Assembly: GCF_028554725.1 (NCBI RefSeq)
Contig: NC_071668.1
Coordinates: 7,919,001-7,983,000 of the forward strand
Length of the DNA: 64,000 nucleotides
Direction of reading: 5' to 3'
Origin: Zeugodacus cucurbitae
Lineage: Eukaryota; Arthropoda; Insecta; Diptera; Tephritidae
The position numbers and the translations under genes were made by a program. The notes beneath the pieces were generated by a model. It ran no database searches, was not told where the DNA came from, and was given only the letters and a program-made list of their open reading frames with translations. Positions 1-11,815 of this stretch are shown one piece after another. Each line of letters opens with the position of its first letter. Position 1 is the first letter of the stretch.

Positions 1-1205
1 AGACTCTCCTCTATTCTAAACAATAAAATATTCAGCCACAAATTTATCCAGACAAAAACACATCCGCCTTCCTCATAAAATCGCTTTCCGACATAACAAA
101 TAAGAAAGCCAATTTGTACTGTGTCAGCATATTTTTCTTATTAAACACAAATAAAAGTATTATCCCATACTCAGAATGGAAGTGGCGAGCCAAAATGCCA
201 ATCGAACGAATTGAAAGCGCCATTGTCGACCGGCAGCAGCAGTGACAAGTAGCCACTTGAGGTACCACCACATAGAACGCTTGAGAGACACTCAAGCACT
301 TACCGCAAAAATTGCTGTTGCTGTCAATATTTTCGTTTTTCATTTCGTTTTTCATTTCGTCAAGGCAATAATAGCAAAAACATTGCATAATACAAACACA
401 CACACACACAGGCAAACGCTCGTGCGTGCCTTGAAATTTCGCCCAAAGGAAAGTAAAACGAAAAAAAATAAATAAAATTGGTTACTCATACGCCATGTGG
501 CTGAGCAGCTGCCTGCCTGCGTGTGTTTACTTTTGTGGTTAAACTATCAACGCTTGAGACGTCAACTTGAACGGCGTCAGCATTCAAATGGTCAAGTGAG
601 CCAACGAGTGCGTTTAAGCTTTGCCAAATATCAATTCAATTCAATTAATTTGCATGCAAACAGTCAGTAAGCACTCAAAATCGTAGACACGACATTTCTT
701 TCAATTCCGCCGTGTAAATGAAGTGGCATACGTAATGAGGTATTATGTCTCTCGACTGGGTTATATACCCCTGCATACCGTACTTATTGTTTAACGCTAC
801 GTAACAGTCGTAAGCGTGTGTAATTGTCTTTTGTTCATCTCTGCTTCTGCTTCTTCTTCTTTCGCTTCTATTTTGTTTATTTCTGTCGATTTATTTGCTT
901 ATTTGCGCCGCATTTGGCATAAAATTATAGTTGCGTCGATTGTTATCTGCCGCTGGAGGCAGTCTTACGTCGTACGTAGACGCCGTGCATTGTTTTTTTG
1001 CGACCGCTCAGTGCAGGGGTATCATTTTGCCCAACGTATTGGCTGGCAAGCGCGTGTGTGCCCCTACAGCGTGCGTTGTGCCAAATCTTGGTGGCATTCG
1101 TTTTGTTTTTAATTTTGTTTTCAAGTTTGAGTACTGGCATATTGGCTATATCGGATGTCGGTATACTTTAATGTACCGGGTTGCCACCTTTTTGAATTTC
1201 GCAAC
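1..1205. other. Unique non-coding DNA
   Basis: No convincing gene. Reading frames here are short and overlap on both strands with no codon structure. The stretch holds a short CA dinucleotide run (about 396-410) and a duplicated short motif of the form TTTTCATTTCG near 336-360. It may be intergenic or intronic. Confidence 0.5.
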
Positions 1206-1212
1206 TAGAGCT

Positions 1213-1292
1213 TCAAGCTTATAAAGTAACTTGTATTGAAAAAGCTTTCATATCTGAAAGCTATAAAGGCTGTTTACAAGGCGATTTGTATT
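1213..1292 (-). repeat. Inverted copy of two minisatellite units (left arm)
   Basis: This 80-bp segment is the reverse complement of 1822-1901 with a single mismatch (an A/T difference near 1225). It carries the same hairpin-like core as the downstream 43-bp array, GCTTTC...GAAAGC, but in the opposite orientation. The two arms are separated by 529 bp of mostly unrelated AT-rich DNA, so a transcript or single strand could form a long stem. The near-identity contrasts with the diverged array units and suggests a recent inverted duplication or gene conversion. Confidence 0.85.
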
Positions 1293-1677
1293 CGTATTTT
1301 TGTTATAATGCATCATTTGTTATATCTCCAGCGAGAGATAGCTACATAGAATCACATAATTTTTTATATGGACTCAATCTAATACAATATTGAATTCAAG
1401 ACACCTGATTGGGGTAGATTCTAGAGACCAAAACTGAACTAGATAATTTGTTTATTAAATGATTTCTTTACCTCTCAATCCCTCCGCAGTGAGATTTCCT
1501 TCAAATTTGGTTTTATATCAATCGTATATACTTTAAAGCTCTCGATAATATAACCGTTATATCTTCAAACGCACATGGAGCTTTTAAAAATTAGTGTTCT
1601 TGATACCATAGATCACATCATCATTAAAATAACGAAAAATTAAGAAAATATAGGCTTTTATATACGATTTTGCAGTT

Positions 1678-2135
1678 TTCTAGCTTTCGCATATGAAAGC
1701 TTTCTGATTATCATTGCTTTATAAAAATCTTTTACAGCTTTTGAGAATGCAAGCTTTTTCAATATACATTTCACAAATGAAAGCTTTCTCAATACAAATC
1801 ACTTTATAAAAAAACTTTCTTAATACAAATCGCCTTGTAAACAGCCTTTATAGCTTTCAGATATGAAAGCTTTTTCAATACAAGTTACATTATAAGCTTG
1901 AAATATATGAAAGCTTTATCAATACAAATCACTTTATAAGCTTTCGGATATGAAAGCTTTATCAATACAAATATCTTTATAAGCTTTCGGATATGAAAGC
2001 TTTATCAATACAAATATCTTTATAAGCTTTTATAATTTTCGGATATGAAACCTATCTTAATACACTTAATACGAATCGCTATATAAACAATATTTATAGC
2101 TTTCGGGTATGAAAGCTTTATCAATACAAATCGCT
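1678..2135 (+). repeat. 43-bp minisatellite array
   Basis: Degenerate tandem repeat with core AAGCTTTCGGATATGAAAGC followed by TTTATCAATACAAAT. Exact 43-bp spacing is visible between the units starting at 1938, 1981 and 2024; outer units are more diverged and have variable spacing. Each unit contains a small inverted repeat (GCTTTC / GAAAGC). About eight to ten units can be traced. No open reading frame runs through it, so it is read as non-coding satellite-like DNA. Confidence 0.85.
1822..1901 (+). repeat. Inverted arm partner of 1213-1292 (right arm)
   Basis: Lies inside the minisatellite array and pairs with 1213-1292 as an 80-bp inverted repeat with one mismatch. No convincing target-site duplication flanks 1213-1901, so a foldback transposon is possible but not shown. 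Confidence 0.85.
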
Positions 2136-3261
2136 TTCGGCTTTATTATTTCATTTCAATAACAATTTACTCATAAGTTTTAAATATATATTTGCTCACT
2201 TTAATTCTTGTGCCACAAGCAAGAAATAAAACTAAAAATGGCAAAAACAAACAAATATCTACTGCGCATGCGCAAAACTATCATTAGCCCTCAGGCTGTT
2301 TGGTACTAGCAATATAGATATACAAATGCCTGTATAACTCCAACGTCCTTGTGCCACTACTTTTTTTATCGTATGACCTATTTGTTGCTATTTATTTATT
2401 TATTTACTTAATGTATAATGTACAATGCATATGCAAATATTTTAAATGTGCTTTACATGTGGTTGTGCGTCTGTATAAAGTAATGTTGAAAGCTTTGTTT
2501 ATAGTACATACAAATACAGTTTGTTTATTTAGCTATCATTTAATTTCTGTTTTGCATAAAAGCATTTGCATATACTAGCAGCCACATGGGGTTCCTAAAG
2601 AATTTTCAGTCAGGTGAACGGCAAAAATTTTTAATTTTTTCTTCGGTTTAATTTATTGCTATTGAATTGGGTTAAATTGAGATTAATGTTCTTAAGCAGA
2701 TTTCTGTAAAATTTTTTAACATTTCGTTAGCTACTTATAAATCGGATTTATTGTTTTAATGAACCTAATACAGGCATTTTTTATCTAAGATTGATATTTA
2801 TGTTGTAAAATATCTAAGATATTGAAGAAATTCTCCTTTAGGTGGAAGGATCGTTTGATTTGTATAAAAAATAATATGCAATTCAAATAGAAGTTGTCAT
2901 TAAACTGTTTCAATATTCCAAGTATAGTGAATAAGCCACAAACGCAGTCATTCATCATTTTTGAGATCTTTTAAAACAGTCAAACTATCACTTTTTTCAA
3001 ACTTCACTCTGAATATCACACTTGTTCGATCGATTTTAGTGTATAAATCTACACAATACAACCCTACCCTCCTACTTGATCTTTGTGACTAGTTCCTTAT
3101 TCCATCTATTGGCATTTGACATTTTCAAATCGTTCTTGTCGTTGTTGTGGTAGAACTTTTATCGAAAATCCGTCTGAGGAGAGGTGATCTTGTCCAGATG
3201 TAATATTAGATCATGTAAAGTCACTTCCTTAACTCTTCAATTATATATAAGATAAGATATC
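2136..3261. other. AT-rich non-coding DNA
   Basis: No gene or recognisable element. The sequence is AT-rich with stop codons in all frames and a short TTTATTTATTTATTTA run near 2391-2407. Confidence 0.5.
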
Positions 3262-3590
3262 TTCATCTTGACTGGCGTAGACACCACTTACGCGGTTATA
3301 GCCGAGTCCACAACAGCCGCCACGTATCCCTCCTTCTGGCAGTTTGGCGCCAATTGGTTATACCAAGCGAAACCAGGTCCCTCTCCACCTGGTCCTTCCA
3401 TCGGAGTGGAGGTCTGCCTCTTCCTCGGCTTTCACCAGCGGGTACTGTATCGAATACTTTCAGAGCTAGAGCACTTTCATCCATTCAAACAACAAGACCG
3501 CGTAGCCGCTGTCTTTTTATTCGCTGGACTATGTCTATGTCGTCGAATAACACATACAGCTCATCGTCATCAGATAAGATATAGGAGATA
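3262..3590 (-). pseudogene. LINE retrotransposon ORF2 tail (broken)
   Basis: On the minus strand the conceptual protein reads through DELYVLFDDIDIVQRIKRQRLR, hits one stop, then continues MDESALALKVFDTVPAG...GRGRPPLRWKDQVERDL...WRQTARRRDTWR. This basic GRPPLRW...W..TARRRD..R tail is typical of the C-terminal end of insect non-LTR retrotransposon endonuclease/reverse transcriptases; the exact clade cannot be fixed from the tail. Only the last 100 or so residues remain, so it is a 5'-truncated dead copy. The 3' end lies near 3262, next to an AAGATGAAGAT-like tail on the minus strand. A sister fragment of the same family lies at 32294-32517 on the other strand. Not functional. Confidence 0.8.
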
Positions 3591-6500
3591 TAAAACTACG
3601 GACATCTCTTCCCGATTAAGACGAACCTGGTAACAGGTTGACTTACCTATACCATATATTAGATAGAAAAATTTCGTGGAGACTGAACTTCAAGTTTCTG
3701 GTGACAAAGATCAATTGTATTTGACTGCTGAATAAACCTATTGAGGAAAGAATATCTCACCAAAAATGGTCTATTGAGTCTATAAACCTATGAAACAGCT
3801 AATAAAGTTGTATAGAGAATATTTTTCTATGTATTCCGGTATGCTGAAGAAAGTTCGCTGTAAGATTTTACAACTGAAAAGCTGATACTCCTTTGTGGGA
3901 AGTATTCCGTTATATTTAATTTTAGAAATCAAACCTTTCTTATTAAAAAAATGTCCGAACAATTAACTATATTTACTAATGAAATATATTCGCAGCCTTT
4001 TTAAATTTTTATTGTTTCCGGCACTCCAACAATATTAAATCTCCAATCCAATTAAAGAACATCATACTATTTCACAGTCATAGTCGTATTCATTAACTCA
4101 TTAGAGCAACCTTTTTATGCGCGCCTTGCATTAAGCGATAAAATAGCTGCAAATGAAAATGAATTGCAATTGAATACGACAATCGTGGCATGCATCAAGC
4201 TGCCGCTACTAAACCTGCCTCACTAAGAGGCCACAACACCTTCTCAACAGCCACGTCAATTAGCTAATCGACCAACCTTTGGCTTTCTGCATGCCAATTG
4301 CCAATAATTAAAAACTTACTGCAGCGCAGATTAAACTTATAACGGTGCTTTCTTTATGCGAATCCGCGCAGTTTAGCTTTCGAAGTGCAAAAAAAGAAGA
4401 AGTAGAAGAAGACAAAAAACGCGGTTGCATTCACTTTGATTTCACCTCCGTTTGGCATGTCAGTGGCCAATCGATTTTCTTATCGCCTTTTTAATAGACA
4501 AAAAGGTCAAAGCGTTAAGCGCTAGGCGAAGCGTACAGCTTGCGCTTGTGCCGCTAATAACGCGTGTTAGCGCCTTGAAGTATGCAAGTGGCTGCAGAAA
4601 AAATGAACAAATTGCATTTAATTGCCGACACTTGCGTTGGTGGCTCCTTACTTCCTTTCACTCCTGCTCTCCCTCCACTCGCTCTTTCTCTGTCTCTCCC
4701 CCTCTTTCTGCTCTTGGATGGTTTCAACAACTCCGCTATGCGCTTCTTGGAGCTCCCTGCCTCTGTTTGGTCTCTAACACTTCTGTGGTGTTGGAAATTA
4801 ATTGCTTTTCTTGTCGAACCATTATTATTACTGGCAATTAGCCCAATTCTTGTTCGTATCTGCATTCTTGTCGCAGCAGCAGCAGCAGCGTTGGCCGCTG
4901 CACAGCAAGTTGAATGGCTGAACTAGCTGTGCTGGCCGGTATGAGTGTGTGTCTGTAGAAGTGAGTGCATGAAAGCCAGCGCTTCGTTTGCCTCCACCCG
5001 GGGGCCTTCGCCATTGTTGACATACTTTTAACTTTAGTGATTGCTTTTAATGCTTATTACTTACTTCTTTCGCAGCGCCGATGAACTCAACGGCTATTAC
5101 AAAAAGACATAAACCAAAAAATGAGAAACAAAAAACAAGAACAAATCACCGACAATGACGTTGGCAAACAGCAAATCATTTTAATGCGCTTACTTGCAGA
5201 GATTTTCAGCGCGTAGCTAGCAAGACCTGCAGCCACACGTTGCAGATTTGTTTGTTGGCTTCTGTGGCCGGTTTTTCTTCGCTGCATGCCATAACGCGTT
5301 GTCTGCTTTTTCTTAAAAAAAGCGCGCGCACTTCTCACACACACAAGAACAACAAACACCAAACACCAGAAAAAGAAAGTCAACTGCCTTTGGCGGCGGC
5401 TATAATGCCTTTTGGGTTGGGTGTCTTTGATAGCAGGTGGTATTATTGGTGTTTTTTATGTCTTTTGTGTTGCTCTCCACTTCTATTGTTTTCTTATGTT
5501 TTTTGTCTGTAATTTTGTTTACCAATTTGGCATTCTTCTGCGCCAACAAATCCACCAAATCACTGTTAACTTATCAATAATGACTGCAGTGTTAGACGGC
5601 TAGGTGTTCTACACTGAGAAAAAAAACTTTAGCAATGGAGAACTATTTTCTGATATTTTCTCTTTTTATCATATTTTTCAATCGGTTCAGAACAGTCTCA
5701 AAGCTCTAAACTATTATAGAGGATGTTATATAAAGCTCTTGAGAGCTCCGTAAGATTGGATTGACCCTTCCGATTCCTTCATTCCCCGATAATAATGTAT
5801 TTCTTGACCAATGTAACGTTAAAGTTGATTTACGAAGTTCTACTTCGTCGGATGGGATCAAGCTGACAGAAAATAAGGTCTAAGGAAGATATATTTGTAT
5901 TCGGCTATTTTCCAGAACCTTATCAACCATTACCCTCCTCATTTCCCAAACAAGTTCCAGCTTCAAGTCTGCAACTTAGAGCATATTAAACCTTAAACAA
6001 TTTAGCTGTTCCTCTATTGGATCCAAAAATCATACTTCGAAATTACTTCAGAGAAAGGTGGGGTCGAAATCGAAGCTCATAGCTTCTTTCTCGATATCAT
6101 TTCAGCATCCTGTTGAGTTTAATAACTCAGTATCGGGATAGAAATTATAGATAATAAGTAGATTGCTAGACAAGCGGTTCTCAGATCAGTCTAGGGCATT
6201 CTCAAGAACGGGGTTGGTTGAATCCTTCAGAAGAGTTGAAGTTATGAATAATTGCAGTCAGCTCTTAGTTGAATTCCTCGGGATAGATGAGGTGATGTTG
6301 ATATCACCCCTTGGTTAACTTCTTTCGAGCTAATGAAGAAGACGCTTATACAGTTTAAGCTCTGACAAGCAGATCTCTTCCATATCTAATAATATATGAA
6401 CGGACCTTGATTAGATTAACCCCCTGAAACAACTTATGGATTGACTTCGAGGCTAAGTACTTTGAAATATAGCTCGTCAACTTTAAAAGACCATTCCAGT

Positions 6501-7157
6501 ACCAAAAATTTCCTTCCAGTGCTTGAATTTCTTCGTCGATCCATTCTAAAGTCTTTCCCTAAGCGGCCAACTTGTAGCGCTCAATGACAAGCCATCATCC
6601 AGCGTTTTTTCTTTTTTGTTGCTCATTTGCCAAGACTTGTTTGGTCTTCTTGTCTTGGGCGGGTATTTTCAACTTTCATCTTCTGCAATTGAATTTCGAC
6701 TCATTAACCATGGCCTTTTCCAACGCACCGTCCGGTTTGCAGACGCCACAGATGGTTTGTGATTATCGCCGGTATTGGCATGACTGTAATTTATCTGCTC
6801 GCTTGGCCAACGGCCAGCGGTCAGACGCAATTGAAATGAAGCTCACGTTTGTGGTTGCGAGTTGTTTTCTTTCTTTATTTATTGCTTTTTTGCTTTTGTT
6901 GTTTTTTTATGCATTTCTTTGATTTCTACAAATATAGTATTCGCTATGAGTGAGTGAGTGTCGAAATGTCTATTGGCATGAATTATAGGTAAAATCATGA
7001 TGTTTTGTAATAATTTGCCGCCATCGCCAACTTCGCATTTCACTCCGTAATATTCTCAATACTTTTATTTGCAAGCCATTGTTTTCTGTCTTTTTTTTTG
7101 TTGTTTTTGTTTTTATATAAGTGTGACTTTGTGCGCGTTTGTCGAACTGTTGAAAGT
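3591..7157. other. Non-coding DNA with one GC-richer unique block
   Basis: No gene supported. About 4100-5600 is GC-richer, unique and contains a CAG run (4873-4889) and pyrimidine-rich stretches; it resembles conserved regulatory DNA of fly introns, which is inference. About 5630-6540 is featureless AT-rich DNA. Reading frames of 100-129 codons around 4450-4930 overlap on opposite strands and look like chance openings. Confidence 0.4.
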
Positions 7158-7256
7158 ATGTATCGTGGCTATCATTACTGCATTGTTTTTGCACTGGCCG
7201 CAGCCAGCTTCATTGTGCTACGTGCCGATTTGAAGTTCAGATCGGTTAGTCGCTGA
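7158..7256 (+). CDS. Small ORF with signal-peptide-like N terminus (speculative)
   Basis: A 32-codon frame begins MYRGYHYCIVFALAAASF and ends ...LKFRSVSR then TGA. The first 24 residues look like a secretory signal: a short polar start, a hydrophobic run and small residues. There is an A at -3 of the start. A GTTAGT that could serve as a weak donor lies just before the stop, so this could also be a first exon cut by splicing. There is no homology evidence, no neighbouring exon was found, and a frame of this length is expected by chance. Kept only because of its signal-like composition. Confidence 0.15.
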   Translation: MYRGYHYCIVFALAAASFIVLRADLKFRSVSR

Positions 7257-8954
7257 CACAGAAACACTTGAATGACTTACCACATCAGCTTATTGACTGA
7301 TTGACTCAGCGGCAGATTGAGCCAAAGTGACTGCGCGGCGGCTAAACTATTATGACTGCCTATAAATTCGCTGCTATTTAAGTTGGATATTGCTGAAGAG
7401 TGAGGAGAGGTCCGAGGTATGCTATACCTCAATTGCAGCTTCCACTTTTTTGCCTTCATCACCATTTCACTCTTTTATTCAATTATTTTGTTTTCCATTC
7501 GAATGATAATTCATTTCGTTTATTATTGTTATGCGCTATTAAATGCCTCCGTCCGTCCGCTATTTTTTAACAATCATTTGATTGCTAGTTAAAATTAATT
7601 ATAATTAATGGCAGTTCAAATAAGTGAGGTGAGCTGTTGGTGGCGCCGCTACCAAGGAGATACCTACTGGCTTACAGTAGGTTTTTTATATCCAATTTAG
7701 TGTTGTTGCTTTCATCTAAATGTGAAAATGTGAATGAATTGGCATTGAATGCTGTTTACAATGGAATTGAATTGAAATGTTTGCTGTTATTTATCGCTGA
7801 TTAATTGAAGAGTGTGAGAGGGCAGTTATTGTTAGAGAGTTGCATTATCAATTTTTGGCTTCCAAGGGTTCGAAAGCGAGTATTCATTCATACGTTCATA
7901 AGCTGAGGTGTTACAGGAAAAGTCGCCCAGTTTGGTTAGTTCTAAAATCTCTGGGGATGCTATTAATCCATGTAGGGTCTGTCATCTGGAAGATAAAGTA
8001 ATTTTTTTCGACTCTTGTTCTAGGGCTTCCTGCTCGTTACAGGAAACGACCATGGGTATTGTTTAGTTCACAAGGTACTACCATTCTTGTATTACGTCAA
8101 ATCGGTGGATGTTTTATAACCACCTTTTTAGGATGAATAACCGAACCGGCACACAAGATCCCGTTACCAGGTTCTCAAAAAATAAGCACTTCGATTGTGT
8201 GGTACAAAGACTTTCTACTGTGTATCCCCAGGCTTCATTCAAATAATCTCTTTGCTTTTATGTGCCATAATCTGGAATCTCCTTCTTTAACAGCAAGTTA
8301 GTCGGTTGAGGTTATGTTTCATTGTCTAAATCTTTCAATCCTTAAATAATTTCTGAATATTTCTGTTGATCTTTTGTGTTGCTTTTGGAGTCCTTTTTTT
8401 CTCCTCCAACTTTATGTTTCTCTCTCTGTAAAAGAGCTCAATATCTGACAGTCTCGAGACCGAGACAGACAGAGTTGTATATGCACTATTAAATAGTTAG
8501 AAATCTATTACATACTTCCTTGTACTCAATTATTTTCTCATTGTCCCAGATAACAACAATAATTTCCTTAATAACAATCATTTCACCTCGTTTACCTTCG
8601 TTAAAGTTTTCCCTTCAACAAATTAGCAGCTACTAATACCCACAATTTACGATAAGTTTAACAGAGTTTTTCTTTCAACTTATCTCAATTTTATTAAAAA
8701 AAAAATAATAATAATAAGAAAACACAGCAAACTTGGCTGTCGCGAGAACTAAATTGTAAAACTTTAATTGAAACTGTTCACAAACTAGTTTCCAAAGCGT
8801 CTAAACTTTTTGTAGCCAGCAAAGGTGTGGTGGGGGGAAGGTGAAAACTCACTGTAAACATTAATAATGCATTTGTCATATTTAAATAATTAATAAGTGC
8901 AAAAGCAAGCGAAGTTAGCTGTACAAAATGCACGCATAGTGTATGAGGCCCAGT
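7257..8954. other. Non-coding DNA
   Basis: No gene supported. A stretch near 7950-8200 has faint cysteine-containing reading (GDAINPCRVCHLEDKVIFF on +) that might be retroelement debris, but frames break quickly. A short AAT-repeat occurs near 8700-8717. Confidence 0.4.
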
Positions 8955-9160
8955 AGGAAAAAATTAAAAAAATTCAAAATTTTAAAAATAATTTTTATTT
9001 ACAATTAAAAAAAGAATAAAATAAAAAAAAGATTAATTAAAAAAAAATTAAATAAAAACAAAAATAAAAATAAAGAAGTTAAAAAAAAATTAAATACAAA
9101 AAAAAAAAATAAAAAATTAATATATTAAAAAAAAATAAATCAATTAAAAAAAAATTGAAT
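8955..9160. repeat. A-rich low-complexity tract
   Basis: About 200 bp made almost only of A runs broken by T (AAAATAAAAA, TTAAAAAAAA and similar). No period is strict enough to call a microsatellite and no coding potential is present. Confidence 0.8.
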
Positions 9161-11164
9161 GTATTTTAGTCTAACATTAATTAATGGTATTAATTTTTAA
9201 ATATTTTTTTGTTTCTATAAAATTTATAATTTTATCAATTATTTTTTTCTTATTCTTTTAAGCAAAGAATATATTTTCCACTAACTTATTGTATATATAT
9301 AATAGAATATTTTGAACAAATTCCTTACCTTGCATAAAACACTAAAATATATTCACATATAAATGAGCACACCTGGCGACATCTATTATGCGTTCTCATG
9401 GCAATGTATGCGTTTTTCATGTTGCTTGCAACAAAATTCCACGCACGCACATCCGAGTAGCCCACAGCGTTGCATGTGCCGCACCTCACGCGCCTCCCTC
9501 CCTCTCTCCATCCTCTACCTCGCGCGCAACTCATTCACTCTGTGTCCATAAAAGGCGGATAATGTACGGAAACTTTCCTGACTAATGGCATGCGAAAAAC
9601 GCCAAATATCGCATTTATGCGGAGGTCGCTGCTAATAACTATGCGTCTAAGGCTGATTTTGGAGGCTGAGAGCCACCAACAGACAGACTAGTGGATGCAC
9701 ATGTGGCACGAGTTGCATACAGCAATCGAGGATGTGCATTTTTATTATTGTTTACATTTTGACTGTATATTGCATACAACCTCTTACTTTCTAGTGCCCA
9801 TTTATGATTTTGTATAAAGTTGCCATAAATGTGCGGTTAATTATGGGTTTCTAAATGGCTTACAAATGATGTATGATTTGTTTTCTAGGAGACAGTGGAA
9901 TGTGAAAAGCAAATATGACAGAAAAGTTAAATATTTGTGCATTTTTTGATTTTTTTTCACTGTTTTTGGTAATTGAAAAGTTTGGTGGGCATGAAAAATG
10001 TTAGAAAATTCAATTGGAGAAAGTTTGTAACAGAAAATAACATTTTTTAGAAGAAATGTTTAGCCAAAAAGTGTCATATATCCTAAATAAATAAAGAAGT
10101 TTCGACTAACCTTGAAGAGACGCGAAATGAACAAGCAACTGGTATAAATATAGTAGACTGGTATAATCAAATAGTATGGAAAGAGATTATACCACTTAAT
10201 CAGGAGATAACACACTCCTTTGTATTGAATTCAACTTAGTAACTGTGCAGATGGTTACTCATGTAATGTTTTTGACAAGAGAGCATATACATTGACTAGA
10301 AATTTAGTGAGGACATTGAAGTGGAGAATCGAACAGATTAAAAAATAACAATATTTGTTTCCTGCAAGACGTATTTGACATTTTTTTCTTACCTTCATGT
10401 TTCATATTAAACTTCACTTAAACAGTAGAACAGTTCATCTCTATTCATACATGAATATAAACCTAAATAAATAATATATTTTCAACTATATTATTTATTA
10501 TACAAATAGATATATAGACATATGTTGACATGTATTTCATAGTATTTGAAATCCCACAAATATGTAACCCAATACCATTCACCGTTATCTAAAGTAAATT
10601 TCAGCGCTTAGCTAATTTGCAAATGAATAATATAGTATGAATGGGATGATAAATAAATATTTTCATTAATCAAATATGCTCGCAGCAAAATATTAAATAA
10701 ACTATTGATAACAAAAAACATAAACCGTTATTTACTTATGTGATTATGTGTGGCTATTAATAATGTGGAAACAATAGCAGTTGGCGCTGGTAGTGAAAAT
10801 TGGCACAGCTGTTGGAAGTATTATAGGTCACATTTATGCTTCTGGGTCTATTTGCATTTACTTATTTGAATATTTATTATATTTCAGATTATTTCTTTGT
10901 TAAGGTATTAACATACCTCGTGGTAGATATATATATATATATATAGAAAAATTTCTAACTCTAAGAAATAGTAAGTCGGTAGAGATTCATTCAAACTACT
11001 CGATTGAGGCAAAAAGTCTTTGTTCTACCGCTATTCTACAACTTTTGTTCTAAAAATTGTTTTTAATCTATAAAAGGCTGCGAGATTGATTTATCTGTCA
11101 TCGATTTTGTTCCAACGTCAAGCAAAATTTGTTTTTTTTGTCAATCAGCTAGATTATAGACACC
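9161..11164. other. AT-rich non-coding DNA
   Basis: No gene supported. About 9330-9700 is a GC-richer unique block. From 10127 a stretch with CAAGCAACTGGTATAAAT is shared with 20528 and may be a diverged dispersed repeat. A TA dinucleotide run lies at about 10929-10944. Confidence 0.4.
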
Positions 11165-11815
11165 ATTTAGTTTACAATTATGGGTGTGACTCCGTCCGTT
11201 TATGGGTCAAAAACCATATCTCAGAAACTACTCGACCAATTTCAATTAAATTCGTTTCGTGATATTTTCCTCGCATCCCAATGATAATGATATGTCGGTT
11301 CACAACCACGCCTACTTCTTATATATCAGATCTGTGAAATCAATCGGAATCGTTTACTTTAAAATATATAAAATAAGCACTAGTGAAGATATCGGAAAAG
11401 AACTTTATAGAATACTATAGTGTGGTATCGTCCTTCTAAAAATCGTCAAAATCGGACCTTAAGTTTTTAAGGCCTCATATATCGTACATGAGGACCTCAG
11501 TGCTTCTAATACATTTTTTAATGAAAATATAAGTAAGTTTCTCAGATATTTTGAAAAAATTCAGAGGGAATACTTTTCTTTTAACAATATGTCTCCGTGC
11601 CAAAAATGGGTGAAATCGGGTCATAACTTCACCTAGCTCCCATATGCCTAATATTAGGGTTTCAAACTTTCAATGGACGAATTCCAACTACTTTATATGA
11701 CGAATATGTGGGTTTGAATTCTGTGTTATATTAATAAAAATAAATAAATAAATTGCGAGAGTATAAAATGTTCACATCCGAACTTAGCCCTTCCTTACTT
11801 GTTCTATATAAATCT
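11165..11815 (+). repeat. Dispersed non-coding repeat, copy A
   Basis: Homologous to the right half of 59759-60902: both contain GGGTCAAAAACCATATCTCA, AAGCACTAGTGAAGATATCG, TGAGGACCTC and the shared end GCGAGAGTATAAAATGTTC...CGAACTTAGCCCTTCCTTAC. Copy A keeps about 140 bp (roughly 11505-11645) that copy B lacks. Frames are broken in every phase, so this is read as non-coding repetitive DNA; its class (satellite-like unit, Helitron-like or other) is not established. Confidence 0.8.

Noticed and set aside
1678..2135. CRISPR-like regular repeats
   Set aside because: Tandem 43-bp units abut without unique spacers and the DNA is clearly eukaryotic; a minisatellite explains it.
4452..4926. Three overlapping frames of 103-129 codons
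   Set aside because: Lie on both strands of the same GC-richer block without motifs or splice context.
7950..8200. Possible Cys-containing retroelement fragment
   Set aside because: Frame breaks quickly and no second conserved block was found.
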